Assembly: GCA_023391155.1 (NCBI GenBank) | Contig: JAEWBM010000029.1 | Location: 16,392-80,391, forward strand | Source: Acidobacteriota bacterium | GTDB taxonomy: Bacteria > Acidobacteriota > Blastocatellia > Pyrinomonadales > Pyrinomonadaceae | DNA length: 64,000 nt | Direction of reading: 5' to 3' | Part shown: in pieces, positions 17,757 to 26,269 of the stretch | How the letters are laid out: every line of letters starts with the position of its first letter | Position numbering within the stretch: position 1 is the stretch's first letter | The notes under the pieces: generated by a model | The model's input: the letters and a program-made list of their open reading frames with translations, nothing else | The model's database searches: none | Told to the model about the DNA's origin: nothing | Program-made: the position numbers and the translations under genes

Positions 17757-19046
17757 CTACCACACAGCAAGGCCGTCGAGTACCTCGAAAAAATCAGGAA
17801 ACGAAATATCGACACACTCCGCACCCACGATCTCAGTCTCGCCCTCCGCAAGCAGCCCTGCCACGGCCAAAGCCATGGCGATGCGGTGATCGTCCGCAGA
17901 ATCGACCCGTGCACCCTCCAGTCTTGAGTGCCCGACTCGAAACCCGTCCGCCATTTCCTCCGCATCGGCTCCCATGGCCCGCAATCCCGCGACGATCGCG
18001 TCGATCCGGTCGGATTCCTTTACGCGAAGATCCGCGGCGCCATGAACCACGATGCCCTTGGGCAGCCGCGTCCCCAAAACCGCCAGCGCCGGCAGCTCGT
18101 CGATCAACCGGGCGGCCTCGCTTCCCTCGATCACCAACGTCTCGTCCCTAACACCGGTCGAGGAGGCGACCATGTCCGCTACGGGCTCATTATTCACCAC
18201 TCGCTCGTTGGTCAAAGTGATCTCGACGCCGCAGCGCCTGATCATATCGATCACCGCATTCCGCGTTGGGTTCACCCCGACCCCGGGAAAGCTGATCTCC
18301 GACCCCGGCAGACATGCCGCCCCGACCAGGAAAAATGTCGCTGCTGAAATGTCGGCGGGCACGGTGATGCTCGAACCCCGCAGCACGCTATTCCCGCTGA
18401 TCGCGACCCGATGCCCGTCTTTTTCCTCTACGGCTACCTCGGCCCCCATATGCTTAAGCATCCGCTCCGTATGGTCGCGGGTCTTGACCGCTTCGATTAC
18501 CGAAGTGTTCCCCTCGGCAAAAAGCCCGGCCAACAATACGCAGCTTTTTACCTGTGCCGACGGCTTTTCTGTTATCAGATCGATCGAGTTCAGTTTAGAT
18601 CTACCCCGCATCCTCAACGGTGGGCGTCCCCGGTCGCTCTCGATCTCAGCACCCATTCGGGTCAGGGGTTCTATAATGCGGCCCATCGGACGCCGCATCA
18701 GCGAACTGTCCCCCACCAGAACGGAATCGAACGGCTGGCCCGCCAAAATGCCCGCCAAAAGACGCATCGTAGTCCCGCTGTTGCCGCAATCAAGCGGAGT
18801 TTCCGGCGGCCTGAGACCGCCTTTGCCGCGCCCCTCTATCTTAACTACCGTGCCCTCTTGCGTAATGCCCACGCCAAGCTGCCGCAGGCAGTCGAGTGTC
18901 GACCGGCAATCCGCGGCATCGGAGAAATTCTCGATCCGCGTCACACCTTCGGCGATCGCGCCGAGCAGTGTGGCGCGGTGCGATATCGACTTGTCCGCGG
19001 GCAATTTTGCCTCGCCTTTCAGGGCCCGGGCTCCATAGATCTTCAT
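17757..19046 (-). CDS. aroA: 3-phosphoshikimate 1-carboxyvinyltransferase (EPSP synthase)
   Basis: 429 residues, normal length. Motifs: LPADKSISHRATLLGAIA (phosphate and PEP binding), GNSGTTMRLLAGIL, and the C-terminal RVKESDRIDAIVAGLRAMGA and DDHRIAMALAVAGL. It joins shikimate-3-phosphate with phosphoenolpyruvate in the sixth step of the shikimate pathway. The other shikimate gene here is the aroDE fusion at 36400. aroA is divergent from the RsbW-like gene and followed by the B12 riboswitch promoter, so it is probably transcribed separately. Confidence 0.95.
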   Translation of the reverse strand: MKIYGARALKGEAKLPADKSISHRATLLGAIAEGVTRIENFSDAADCRSTLDCLRQLGVGITQEGTVVKIEGRGKGGLRPPETPLDCGNSGTTMRLLAGILAGQPFDSVLVGDSSLMRRPMGRIIEPLTRMGAEIESDRGRPPLRMRGRSKLNSIDLITEKPSAQVKSCVLLAGLFAEGNTSVIEAVKTRDHTERMLKHMGAEVAVEEKDGHRVAISGNSVLRGSSITVPADISAATFFLVGAACLPGSEISFPGVGVNPTRNAVIDMIRRCGVEITLTNERVVNNEPVADMVASSTGVRDETLVIEGSEAARLIDELPALAVLGTRLPKGIVVHGAADLRVKESDRIDAIVAGLRAMGADAEEMADGFRVGHSRLEGARVDSADDHRIAMALAVAGLLAEGETEIVGAECVDISFPDFFEVLDGLAVW

Positions 19047-19083
19047 AACTCATCAATTCTAGAACGTTTTTCGGCGAATTGTC

Positions 19084-19113
19084 TTGACAGCGCTTGTTAC
19101 AAACCTTTACCTT
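19084..19113 (+). promoter_or_regulatory. Candidate promoter for the RsbW/STAS pair
   Basis: A perfect TTGACA (19084-19089) is followed after 18 bases by TACCTT (19108-19113). It is in the short divergent gap after the aroA start. If it is used, the transcript would begin near 19120, and the coding start must be downstream of the TTG contained in the -35 box. Confidence 0.4.
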
Positions 19114-19128
19114 GTAATCTCTAAGCTT

Positions 19129-19539
19129 GTGCAAAATATAGAAGAACTCACATTGCCAAGCCGAATCGAATCCGTCGAGGAGGCCGCGACAAAGGCGGAG
19201 GAATTTGCGCGGAAGTGCGGCTGCGGCGACGAGCATGTGTCGGCCATTGACCTCGCCATTCGCGAATCGGTGGCCAACGCCATTAAACACGGCAATCAAT
19301 TCGACGAGGAAAAATCCGTCGATATACGATTTGTTTCTTCCGATGACAGGGTCGAGATACTGGTCAGCGACCATGGAACCGGGTTCGACCCGGATGAGAT
19401 ACCCGACCCGACGGATCCGGCAAATCTGTTAAGTGCCTCGGGCCGCGGCATCCTGTTCATCAGGACCTTTATGGACACGGTCGAATGGTCAAATGCCTCC
19501 GGCGGCGGCACGACGGTTAAGATGGTGAAAAAAATGTAA
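19129..19539 (+). CDS. Anti-sigma factor / serine kinase of the RsbW-SpoIIAB family
   Basis: About 136 residues from the GTG at 19129; TTG19084 falls on a consensus -35 box, and TTG19153 is another option. It has the GHKL ATPase signatures of the family: N-box AIRESVANAIKHGNQ, G1 SDHGTGFDPDEIPDP and G2 ASGRGILFIRTFMD. RsbW-like proteins bind a sigma factor or another partner and phosphorylate a STAS-domain antagonist. That antagonist is encoded 82 bases downstream at 19622. No sigma-B-type gene is adjacent, so the controlled partner is unknown. Confidence 0.85.
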   Translation: MQNIEELTLPSRIESVEEAATKAEEFARKCGCGDEHVSAIDLAIRESVANAIKHGNQFDEEKSVDIRFVSSDDRVEILVSDHGTGFDPDEIPDPTDPANLLSASGRGILFIRTFMDTVEWSNASGGGTTVKMVKKM

Positions 19540-19621
19540 TTCGCGGCCGGACGTGGACATTTTGCCGGCCCGTGGTCTAAAATCTGCTATTCATTTAAAT
19601 TAAACTTCTGAGGAGATAAAA

Positions 19622-19969
19622 ATGTCTGATATCAACATTTCGGAACGCCAGGCGGGCGATGTAACCATTCTCGACCTCGACGGAAAGGTGACGATCGGCG
19701 AGGGCAGCGTTGCTCTTCGCACCGCGATCCGCCGCCTGCTGGGTGAGGGCAAGCACAAGATCCTGCTCAATCTCGGCAACGTCGGCTATATCGATTCGAG
19801 CGGCATCGGCGAACTCGTCTCGAGCTTTACGGCGGTCAACAAAGAGGGCGGTACGCTCAAGCTTCTCAATCTGACGCAGAAGATCCAGGACCTGCTCGCC
19901 ATCACCAAGCTGCTCACGGTCTTTGATGTTTACGACAGCGAGGCTGAGGCGTTGGCCAGCTTTGAATAG
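19622..19969 (+). CDS. STAS-domain anti-sigma factor antagonist (RsbV/SpoIIAA-like)
   Basis: 115 residues spanning one STAS domain. The phosphorylation loop [15 protein letters not shown] holds the conserved Asp-Ser-Ser pair, and the N-terminus ([19 protein letters not shown]) fits the family. The start has a strong GAGGAGA site. In partner switching, the unphosphorylated form binds the RsbW-like kinase and frees its target. A clear terminator follows, so the two genes form a closed module. Confidence 0.9.
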   Translation: MSDINISERQAGDVTILDLDGKVTIGEGSVALRTAIRRLLGEGKHKILLNLGNVGYIDSSGIGELVSSFTAVNKEGGTLKLLNLTQKIQDLLAITKLLTVFDVYDSEAEALASFE

Positions 19970-19995
19970 GTGATATCGGCCGCGGTTTGAACACG

Positions 19996-20041
19996 AGGAT
20001 AAGGAGGGCTCACGGGGCCGGCCTTATCCTTTCGTATTTTT
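19996..20041 (+). terminator. Intrinsic terminator after the STAS gene
   Basis: AGGATAAGG (19996-20004) pairs with CCTTATCCT (20022-20030) and is followed by a T-rich run to 20041. It lies 27 bases past the STAS stop codon. Confidence 0.75.
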
Positions 20042-20111
20042 GGCCGCGGCGTGCATCTTTGGCGTGGGGCGATTCATCATAAACGGTGCACCACACTTCA
20101 TATCACGACCA

Positions 20112-21929
20112 ATGAAAAGGCTTTTATTCTCAATTTTCGCCGTCTCGCTGTTAACGGTTGGCATGCGTGCCCAGGTTGCTGAGGGATTTGATCTCTCTAA
20201 TTACGGCGTCCGCATCGAACCCGACCGCCGCGTGATCGTCGTCCTTGCCACCATCGAGGCCGCACGCACCACCAATGCCGCGGGCGAATCTGTCCCGGTC
20301 ATCAAGACCCCGCTTTCCGCCGAGGGCAGCAAGTTTCGCGACCTGCTCAAGAGTGACCTTGCCGCGCTGAACGGTGATCTGCGGGATAGGATCTCCGCTT
20401 TTATGATCCGGCATAAGGCGAACCGGCCGAATATGTCGGATGCCGAGATCGTTGCGCCGTTCATCTCGATGGCGTATAGCCTGACGCCCGCGCCCGAGCT
20501 GGCCGATCCGGTCATCACGACCGATCTGCCCGGCTCGCTTCTCGATGTGCTGGATTTTGCACCGCTCGTCCGCGATTTTTATCGGGTGTCGAGCATTTCC
20601 GGCAATCTTAATGATTATGTAAAGCGTTATAACGCTGTCGCCGATGGCCGCCTGCGGTCGTCGACGCAGGAGATGGTGTCGAACTTGTTGGGTTATTTGC
20701 GGACGCGGCCGCAGCTCTATATTCAGGAACGCACCCGCGTCGAGGTAGAGCGTTCAAAAAACACGAAACTGCAGACGAACGAGACCCGCAGCCGCGAGCG
20801 GCGGTTCCAGATCGTGCCCGAAATGCTTGCCCCGGTCGGGGCGGTAAATTTCGTTAACGTCCGCGACGACTATTATGTTGTTGTTCCGCCGGACACCGAT
20901 GTGGGTTTTTCGGATGTTCGCCGCGGCTATTTACAGTTCGTGATCGACCCGCTGGTGCTGGCACATTCGCGTGACGTCGACACCGTGCGTGACGGCCTAA
21001 AGGCCCTGCTCGACGAAAAGCGAAAGGCGAACGCCTCGGTTTCGCCGGATGTTTACCTGACGATCTCGAGATCGCTTGTTGCCGCGGTGGACACCGTTCA
21101 ACGCGAGAATGAGCGCATCCGCATCGCCACCGAGGCCGCTCGCAAGCGTATCGACCAGATGAAGACCGATGCCGAGCGCCGAGCAGTTTCCGCAGAGCTC
21201 GAAACGCTCAAGCGCGGATTTGCCGACGAGACCGCTCTTCGACTTTCAGAGGATTACGAACGCGGGGCTATCCTCGCATTCTATTTCGCCGATCAGCTCA
21301 GAAACGTCGAGGATTCCGGCTTTGATATAAACGCCTCTATGCGCGAGATGATACTCGGCATCCAGCCTGAAAAAGAGGCTGACCGGTTGCCGGAATTTGC
21401 CGAGGCCCGGAAACGGGCCCTCGCTGCCCGTTCCGCTAACGATCGGACCGAATCGACGATAATCGTCGAAAATCCCGTAACGACCAAACTCATCGAGATC
21501 CAGACGCAGATCGACGGCCGCAAGCTGGCTGAGGCAGATGCCGAGCTCAAAAAGCTGCTCGAGCGCAATCCGGGCGAGCCGCGCATCTTCTATAACATCG
21601 CCCGTGTCGCAAGCCTTTCCGCCGAATCCATCGAAGAGGAAGAGGCCCTTAAGGCAAAACTTCTAGAGGCAAAGGTCGCTTATGAGAACGTGGTCCGAAT
21701 CGCCGTCAAACAATGGGAGGATGTAGCCGCCGGCCGCCAGGTGGCTCAGCCGATCGACCCCGCTCTCGTCTCGCTCTCCTACGTCGCTCTCGGCAAGATC
21801 TACGAGTTCTTTGACGACACCGGCTATGCGATGACCATCTATGACGCCGCGATAAAGCTCGGCCCCGTTGCCGGCGGCGGACACGGCGAGGCCCTCGCTG
21901 CCAAACAGCGTCTGCTCCGCGAACAATAA
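20112..21929 (+). CDS. Secreted protein with C-terminal TPR-like region, unknown function
   Basis: 605 residues from the ATG at 20112 (MKRLLFSIFAVSLLTVGMRAQ, a typical signal peptide); an in-frame start at 20040 would only add residues before it. The N-terminal half shows no family I can name. About residues 320-400 are a charged helical segment (RENERIRIATEAARKRIDQM), probably coiled coil. The last 120 residues resemble TPRs (AEADAELKKLLERNPGEPRIFYNIARVA, YVALGKIYEFFDDTGYAMTIYDAAIKLG). Likely periplasmic. It is flanked by terminators on both sides and so is a single-gene unit. Confidence 0.65.
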   Translation: MKRLLFSIFAVSLLTVGMRAQVAEGFDLSNYGVRIEPDRRVIVVLATIEAARTTNAAGESVPVIKTPLSAEGSKFRDLLKSDLAALNGDLRDRISAFMIRHKANRPNMSDAEIVAPFISMAYSLTPAPELADPVITTDLPGSLLDVLDFAPLVRDFYRVSSISGNLNDYVKRYNAVADGRLRSSTQEMVSNLLGYLRTRPQLYIQERTRVEVERSKNTKLQTNETRSRERRFQIVPEMLAPVGAVNFVNVRDDYYVVVPPDTDVGFSDVRRGYLQFVIDPLVLAHSRDVDTVRDGLKALLDEKRKANASVSPDVYLTISRSLVAAVDTVQRENERIRIATEAARKRIDQMKTDAERRAVSAELETLKRGFADETALRLSEDYERGAILAFYFADQLRNVEDSGFDINASMREMILGIQPEKEADRLPEFAEARKRALAARSANDRTESTIIVENPVTTKLIEIQTQIDGRKLAEADAELKKLLERNPGEPRIFYNIARVASLSAESIEEEEALKAKLLEAKVAYENVVRIAVKQWEDVAAGRQVAQPIDPALVSLSYVALGKIYEFFDDTGYAMTIYDAAIKLGPVAGGGHGEALAAKQRLLREQ

Positions 21930-21949
21930 CGCATTTGCGAGATCCCAAT

Positions 21950-21984
21950 GGGCCTGTGAGCGATCACGGGCCCTTTCTCTTGTT
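21950..21984 (+). terminator. Intrinsic terminator after the secreted TPR protein
   Basis: GGGCCTGTGA (21950-21959) pairs with TCACGGGCCC (21964-21973), with one G-T wobble, around a GCGA tetraloop and is followed by TTTCTCTTGTT. Confidence 0.75.
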
Positions 21985-22028
21985 CCGGACTTTCGCCTTT
22001 TCCTTTCGCGAGTGATAATTTCTAACCA

Positions 22029-22928
22029 ATGACCGAGACCAAATTTCGCAGCGGCTATGTCGCGCTTATCGGGCGGCCGAATGCGGGAAAATCTACGCTT
22101 CTGAACCGGCTCGTCGGCGAAAAGATCGCCGCTGTTTCGAACAAGCCGCAAACGACCCGGCACAAGATCAAGGGCGTCGTGACGCTTGACGAAGGTCAGA
22201 TCGTCTTTGTCGATACGCCCGGCGTTCACAAGCCCGGTTATCTGCTCAACAGGCGGATGATGTCGGCCGTCCACGATGCGATCCTGTCGGTCGATCTCGT
22301 CGTGCTGATGCGAGACGCCAGCGTTTCCACGGGCAACGGTGACCGTTTCGTCCTAGACCTCATAAAACAGTCCGGCTCAAAAGCGATCGCCGTGCTGAAC
22401 AAGGTGGATAAGATCAATGAAAAGGAAAAGCTCCTGCCCCTGATCGACTTCTACTCAAATGAGTATGACTTCGAGGCGATCATTCCCGTCTCCGCCATGA
22501 AAGGCGATGCCGTCACCGCGTTGCTCACCGAGATCGTCAAGAACCTCCCCGAGGGCGAGCCCATCTTTGCCGAAGATGAACTCACCGATCAGCCGATGCG
22601 GATGATCGTCGCCGAGATGGTCCGCGAAAAGATCCTTGCCACGACCGGCGAAGAGATCCCCTATGTCACGGCCGTCGTCACCGAAAAATGGGACGAGAGC
22701 GATCCCGAAAAACCGGTCATTTATTGTGCGATCTATGTCGAACGCCCGTCGCAGAAAGGCATCATTATCGGCAAGGGCGGCAGCAAGCTTAAGCAGATCG
22801 GCACCGAGGCTCGCCGCGACATCGAGGCTCTGCTCGGCCGTCACGTCCATCTGCAGCTATTTGTAAAGGTCGTCGAGGATTGGCGAAACCGCTCACGCGA
22901 CCTCGATGAAATGGGCATCCGCGAATGA
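22029..22928 (+). CDS. era: GTPase Era
   Basis: 299 residues, full length. GTPase motifs: G1 GRPNAGKSTLLNRL, G2 around KPQTTRHKI, G3 DTPGVHKPG, G4 NKVDK. A C-terminal KH domain contains IIIGKGGSKLKQIGTEARRDIE. Era binds the 3' end of 16S rRNA and assists 30S maturation. The stop overlaps the prmA start by 4 bases (ATGA), so the two ribosome-related genes are coupled. Confidence 0.96.
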   Translation: MTETKFRSGYVALIGRPNAGKSTLLNRLVGEKIAAVSNKPQTTRHKIKGVVTLDEGQIVFVDTPGVHKPGYLLNRRMMSAVHDAILSVDLVVLMRDASVSTGNGDRFVLDLIKQSGSKAIAVLNKVDKINEKEKLLPLIDFYSNEYDFEAIIPVSAMKGDAVTALLTEIVKNLPEGEPIFAEDELTDQPMRMIVAEMVREKILATTGEEIPYVTAVVTEKWDESDPEKPVIYCAIYVERPSQKGIIIGKGGSKLKQIGTEARRDIEALLGRHVHLQLFVKVVEDWRNRSRDLDEMGIRE

Positions 22929-23815
22929 CATCCGAAAAACAAGAAAAGCGTTGGTTTTCCGTGGCCGTAACTGCCGCCGCCGAGGCCGAAGAGGCCGTCG
23001 CATTTGCTCTAAACGAACTCGACGCCGAAGGCACCGAGGCCGACCAGCTCGGCCGCCGCGCCGGCGAACCCGTCACCGTCAAAGGCTACTTTACACAGCT
23101 TCCGGATGCAGGCCAGATCGAATTGGCCATCGCCGATGCCTTGCGCATTTACCAACTTCTTCCCGCTTCTGTGACCTCCATCTCTACCGAGGAGGTCGAA
23201 CAGACCGACTGGCTCGCAAAATGGAAACAGCATTGGAAGCCGACCGTCGTCGGCAATTTTGTCATCGCCCCGCCCTGGGAGGACGTCGACGACCCGGTGC
23301 GCCACTTAATTAAGATCGAACCGAATATGGCATTCGGCACCGGTACCCACGAAACGACCAAACTTTGCCTCGCTGCACTTGAGCAATATTTTACGCCCGG
23401 CGATACCCTGCTCGATGTCGGCACGGGCACCGGCATCCTCGCCATCGCCGCAGCCAAATTGGCCGGCCCATCCGATGAGGCATTCGTCGACGCGTGCGAT
23501 ACCGACAGCGATTCGGTGGCGATCGCCCGCGAGAACGCGATGCTCAACGGCGTCGGCGATTCCATACGGTTTTCTGAAGGCTCGGTCACGCCCGAAACCC
23601 CCACCGCCGATGTCGTCTGCGCAAACCTAACGCTCGACGTCATCCTCCCGCTGCTGGAAGACCTCATCGCTAGGGCGAAAAAGTATCTGCTCCTTTCCGG
23701 AATTTTAGACAAGCAGGAAGGCGAGATCGTCTCGGCCCTGGCAGTTCGCGGGTATTCAACCCCACAGGTCACCCGCGATGGCGAGTGGATCGCCGTCACA
23801 CTGAAAATGGGTTAA
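22925..23815 (+). CDS. prmA: Ribosomal protein L11 methyltransferase
   Basis: 296 residues. The substrate-binding N-terminal domain is followed by EPNMAFGTGTHETTKLCLAALE and the SAM-binding LLDVGTGTGILAIAAAKLAG, then CANLTLDVILPLLE at the NPPY-like position (reads N-L-T-L-D). PrmA trimethylates L11. It overlaps era by 4 bases and converges on the minus-strand Ycf48-like gene, overlapping that stop by 4 bases. Confidence 0.93.
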   Translation: MTSEKQEKRWFSVAVTAAAEAEEAVAFALNELDAEGTEADQLGRRAGEPVTVKGYFTQLPDAGQIELAIADALRIYQLLPASVTSISTEEVEQTDWLAKWKQHWKPTVVGNFVIAPPWEDVDDPVRHLIKIEPNMAFGTGTHETTKLCLAALEQYFTPGDTLLDVGTGTGILAIAAAKLAGPSDEAFVDACDTDSDSVAIARENAMLNGVGDSIRFSEGSVTPETPTADVVCANLTLDVILPLLEDLIARAKKYLLLSGILDKQEGEIVSALAVRGYSTPQVTRDGEWIAVTLKMG

Positions 23816-25794
23816 GGCTCGTCCGGGGTCGACGTCGCTTTCGGAATGTCGCCGTCATCGGTGACGGTTATCATCGGCGTCCGGCGTGTCGGCCGCGAAC
23901 GCGTGATCGCCCGCAGCACGGGCGGCAGGCTGGGTGTAGCGATGTTCGATGGCGAAAGCCGTTCCGTCCGTTTGAGTATCGCCCCGCCACGGCCCGCTAT
24001 CCACACATTGCTGCCCCCTCGGTAGGCCACCGCCTGCAGCAGCGAGGGCGAGATCGTCGGCTGGCTCTGCCACGTCGCGCCGCCGTCGTTTGTCACTATT
24101 ACGGTCCCCAGTTCGCCGACGGCGATACCCGAATGTTTTCCGATCGATGAGACAGCGAAGAGGTTTGCCTGGACCGGCGATTCGTTATCGCGCCATGTCA
24201 GCCCGCCGTCTTCCGTGCGGAGAATTATGCCCCCACTCCCGACCGCAAACCCATTATTCTCATCGTTAAAGCTAACGGAATAAAGGTTTTCCGTCACGTT
24301 CGTCTTGACCGGGGTCCAGACCTCGCCGCCGTCCATCGTCACCAAAATGGTGCCGCGGTCGCCGACGATCACGCCCCGCTTGTCATCAAGAAATTCGACA
24401 TCCTCAAGCCAATACCTCGTGTCGGAATCGACCCGCTGCCAATATGCCCCGCCCTGCGTCGTCTTCAGTATCGTCCCGTTCCCACCGACCGCAAAGCCCA
24501 CGAGGTCGGTCACAAAGTGAACACCGAAAAGGTCGTCCTCAACGCCTGAGACGCCGGTGCCCCAACTCGCACCGCCGTTTATCGTGCGAAGCACCGTGCC
24601 GCCGTCGCCGACCGCCCACCCCTTTTGCCCGTCAAAGAAATGCAGCGCATTCAGGTTCCGCTGAGTATTGGTGAATGTCGGCAGCCACATCTCGCCGCCG
24701 TCGTTCGTTATCCACGCCCGGCCGCGCGAACCGATCGCCACCCCGAGCCGGTCATCCAAAAACGCAAGGTCGTTGATATCCTCGCGGGCGCCGTCCGACA
24801 GGCGCTGCCAGCTAAATCCGCTGTCGTCCGTGCGAATGATCAGCCCGCTTTCGCCGACGCCCCATCCGGTGAATCGGTCCGCCATGTGCAGCGAGACGAT
24901 CCGCGGGCTTGTTCGAATGCTGAACGGAAGCCACGTTTTGCCGCCGTCGCCCGTGACCCAGACCATTCCCGCCGCGTCACTCATCGAACCGTTGGCAGAG
25001 TCCGAGAAACAAAGCGAAAGCAGATCGGCGCGCCCGTGAAAATCGCTCCGCACCCACGTCTCGCCCAGGTCCCCGCTGGTCGCCACACAGCCGCCGTCCC
25101 CGGCCGCGATCAATTCTTTATCGCCCAGGAACGCGATCGCATTCATAGTCGCGCGTCCGCACGGGAGCGACGCGGACCACGTTTTTCCCGCATCGCTCGT
25201 CACCAATACGACGCCCTGTTCACCCGCAGCCGCGGCCAGATCGCCGCCGCGTGCCGCGATCGCATTCAGATTTTCGCCGTTTTCATGCGCCAGCGTTTCC
25301 CACGTCTTGCCCCCGTCCGTGCTGCGGACGACACGCCCCGCCGTACCCGCCGCCCATCCGAAGGCGTTCCCCTCGCCTGAAAAGACAACCGAACGCAGAT
25401 GCTCCCGGGCATTGTTTTCGATCGGCCGCCAATCTCCGCCGCCGTTTTCGGTCGAGAGGATTGTGCCCCTTACGCCGACCATCACGGCGTTCCGCTCGTC
25501 ACGCACAAAAACATCGGTGAGGTTCACGTCCGTCGGCGAAAATTGCCGCTGCCACGTGAATCCTCCGTCGCGGGTCCGCAAGATCGTGTTGCCCACACCG
25601 ACCGCGTAGCCCGTTTTCTTATCGGGTGCAAAATGAATGGAATTGAGCGGATTTCCCTGCGGCAGCGGGTTTTGCCAGATCCAGCCGCGGATACTTTTCT
25701 GGGCGTAGGCCCCCGGCCCCGCGGCGGCCACGAGCAGCACCGCGAGGGCGCAGCGGCCCAACATAAAACGAAAACATTTCGATCGGGGGAACAT
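23812..25794 (-). CDS. Secreted Ycf48/HCF136-like beta-propeller repeat protein
   Basis: 660 residues from the ATG at 25794, which gives a signal peptide (FMLGRCALAVLLVAAAGPGAYAQ). Thirteen to fourteen repeats of about 42-45 residues follow, each with the pattern G-x-AVG-x-x-G-x-IL-x-T-x-DGG-x-x-W (for example GWAVGDGGTVLRTINGGASW). This is the Ycf48/BNR-type signature. Ycf48 itself helps photosystem II assembly, but family members in non-photosynthetic bacteria have unknown roles. It lies 16 bases after rnhA in the same direction. The start is uncertain, as no strong binding site precedes it. Confidence 0.8.
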   Translation of the reverse strand: MFPRSKCFRFMLGRCALAVLLVAAAGPGAYAQKSIRGWIWQNPLPQGNPLNSIHFAPDKKTGYAVGVGNTILRTRDGGFTWQRQFSPTDVNLTDVFVRDERNAVMVGVRGTILSTENGGGDWRPIENNAREHLRSVVFSGEGNAFGWAAGTAGRVVRSTDGGKTWETLAHENGENLNAIAARGGDLAAAAGEQGVVLVTSDAGKTWSASLPCGRATMNAIAFLGDKELIAAGDGGCVATSGDLGETWVRSDFHGRADLLSLCFSDSANGSMSDAAGMVWVTGDGGKTWLPFSIRTSPRIVSLHMADRFTGWGVGESGLIIRTDDSGFSWQRLSDGAREDINDLAFLDDRLGVAIGSRGRAWITNDGGEMWLPTFTNTQRNLNALHFFDGQKGWAVGDGGTVLRTINGGASWGTGVSGVEDDLFGVHFVTDLVGFAVGGNGTILKTTQGGAYWQRVDSDTRYWLEDVEFLDDKRGVIVGDRGTILVTMDGGEVWTPVKTNVTENLYSVSFNDENNGFAVGSGGIILRTEDGGLTWRDNESPVQANLFAVSSIGKHSGIAVGELGTVIVTNDGGATWQSQPTISPSLLQAVAYRGGSNVWIAGRGGAILKRTERLSPSNIATPSLPPVLRAITRSRPTRRTPMITVTDDGDIPKATSTPDEP

Positions 25795-25810
25795 CAAATA
25801 CTCAAAGGGC

Positions 25811-26269
25811 CTATATCTCCACGACGCCGATCTCGGCTGCCAGTTCGTCCAAAATGTCATTGTCAACGCGGCCTTCGCAGGCGATCATCCGTGCCGCCTT
25901 GTCAGCGACCTCCTGGATCTCGTGGCCGGCATGCCCCTTTATCCATTGCCATTGGATCTTGTGCCGTGACGCCGCGTTGTCCAGCCGCTTCCACCAATCG
26001 TGGTTCGTCTTCCGCTTCCACGTCCCGCCCATCGTTTCGACAACGTAGCGGGAATCGGAAAAAAGCCTGACGCTGCACGGCTCCGAAAGATTCTCCAGGC
26101 CCAAGGCGGCCGCGGCTATCTCGGACTGCTGATTCGTCGCCGCTCCCAGATACTCGCCGAACGCCTTCCAGTACCCCTTAAATCCGAGCACGGCGACCGC
26201 CGCCGCACGCGGATTCCCGCGGCCATTGCCCAGGCTCGATCCGTCACAGACTATGGTTACTTCCTTCAC
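25811..26269 (-). CDS. rnhA: Ribonuclease HI
   Basis: 152 residues. The four catalytic acids are visible: Asp9 in VCDGSSLGNGRGN, Glu in QQSEIAAAALGL, Asp in LFSDSRYVV and Asp in EVADKAARM. The basic segment GGTWKRKTNHDWWKRL corresponds to the handle region. It cleaves RNA in RNA-DNA hybrids. The start overlaps the Rad50-like stop by 4 bases, which links R-loop removal with a DNA-repair ATPase. Confidence 0.94.
   Translation of the reverse strand: MKEVTIVCDGSSLGNGRGNPRAAAVAVLGFKGYWKAFGEYLGAATNQQSEIAAAALGLENLSEPCSVRLFSDSRYVVETMGGTWKRKTNHDWWKRLDNAASRHKIQWQWIKGHAGHEIQEVADKAARMIACEGRVDNDILDELAAEIGVVEI

Noticed and set aside
19540..19621. GGCCGG/CCGGCC inverted repeat considered as a terminator between the RsbW-like and STAS genes
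   Set aside because: No T run follows, and the two genes are expected to be co-expressed; left unannotated.
23812..23815. Possible frameshift where prmA and the Ycf48-like gene overlap
   Set aside because: It is simply a 4-base overlap of two convergent stop codons; both proteins have normal C-termini.
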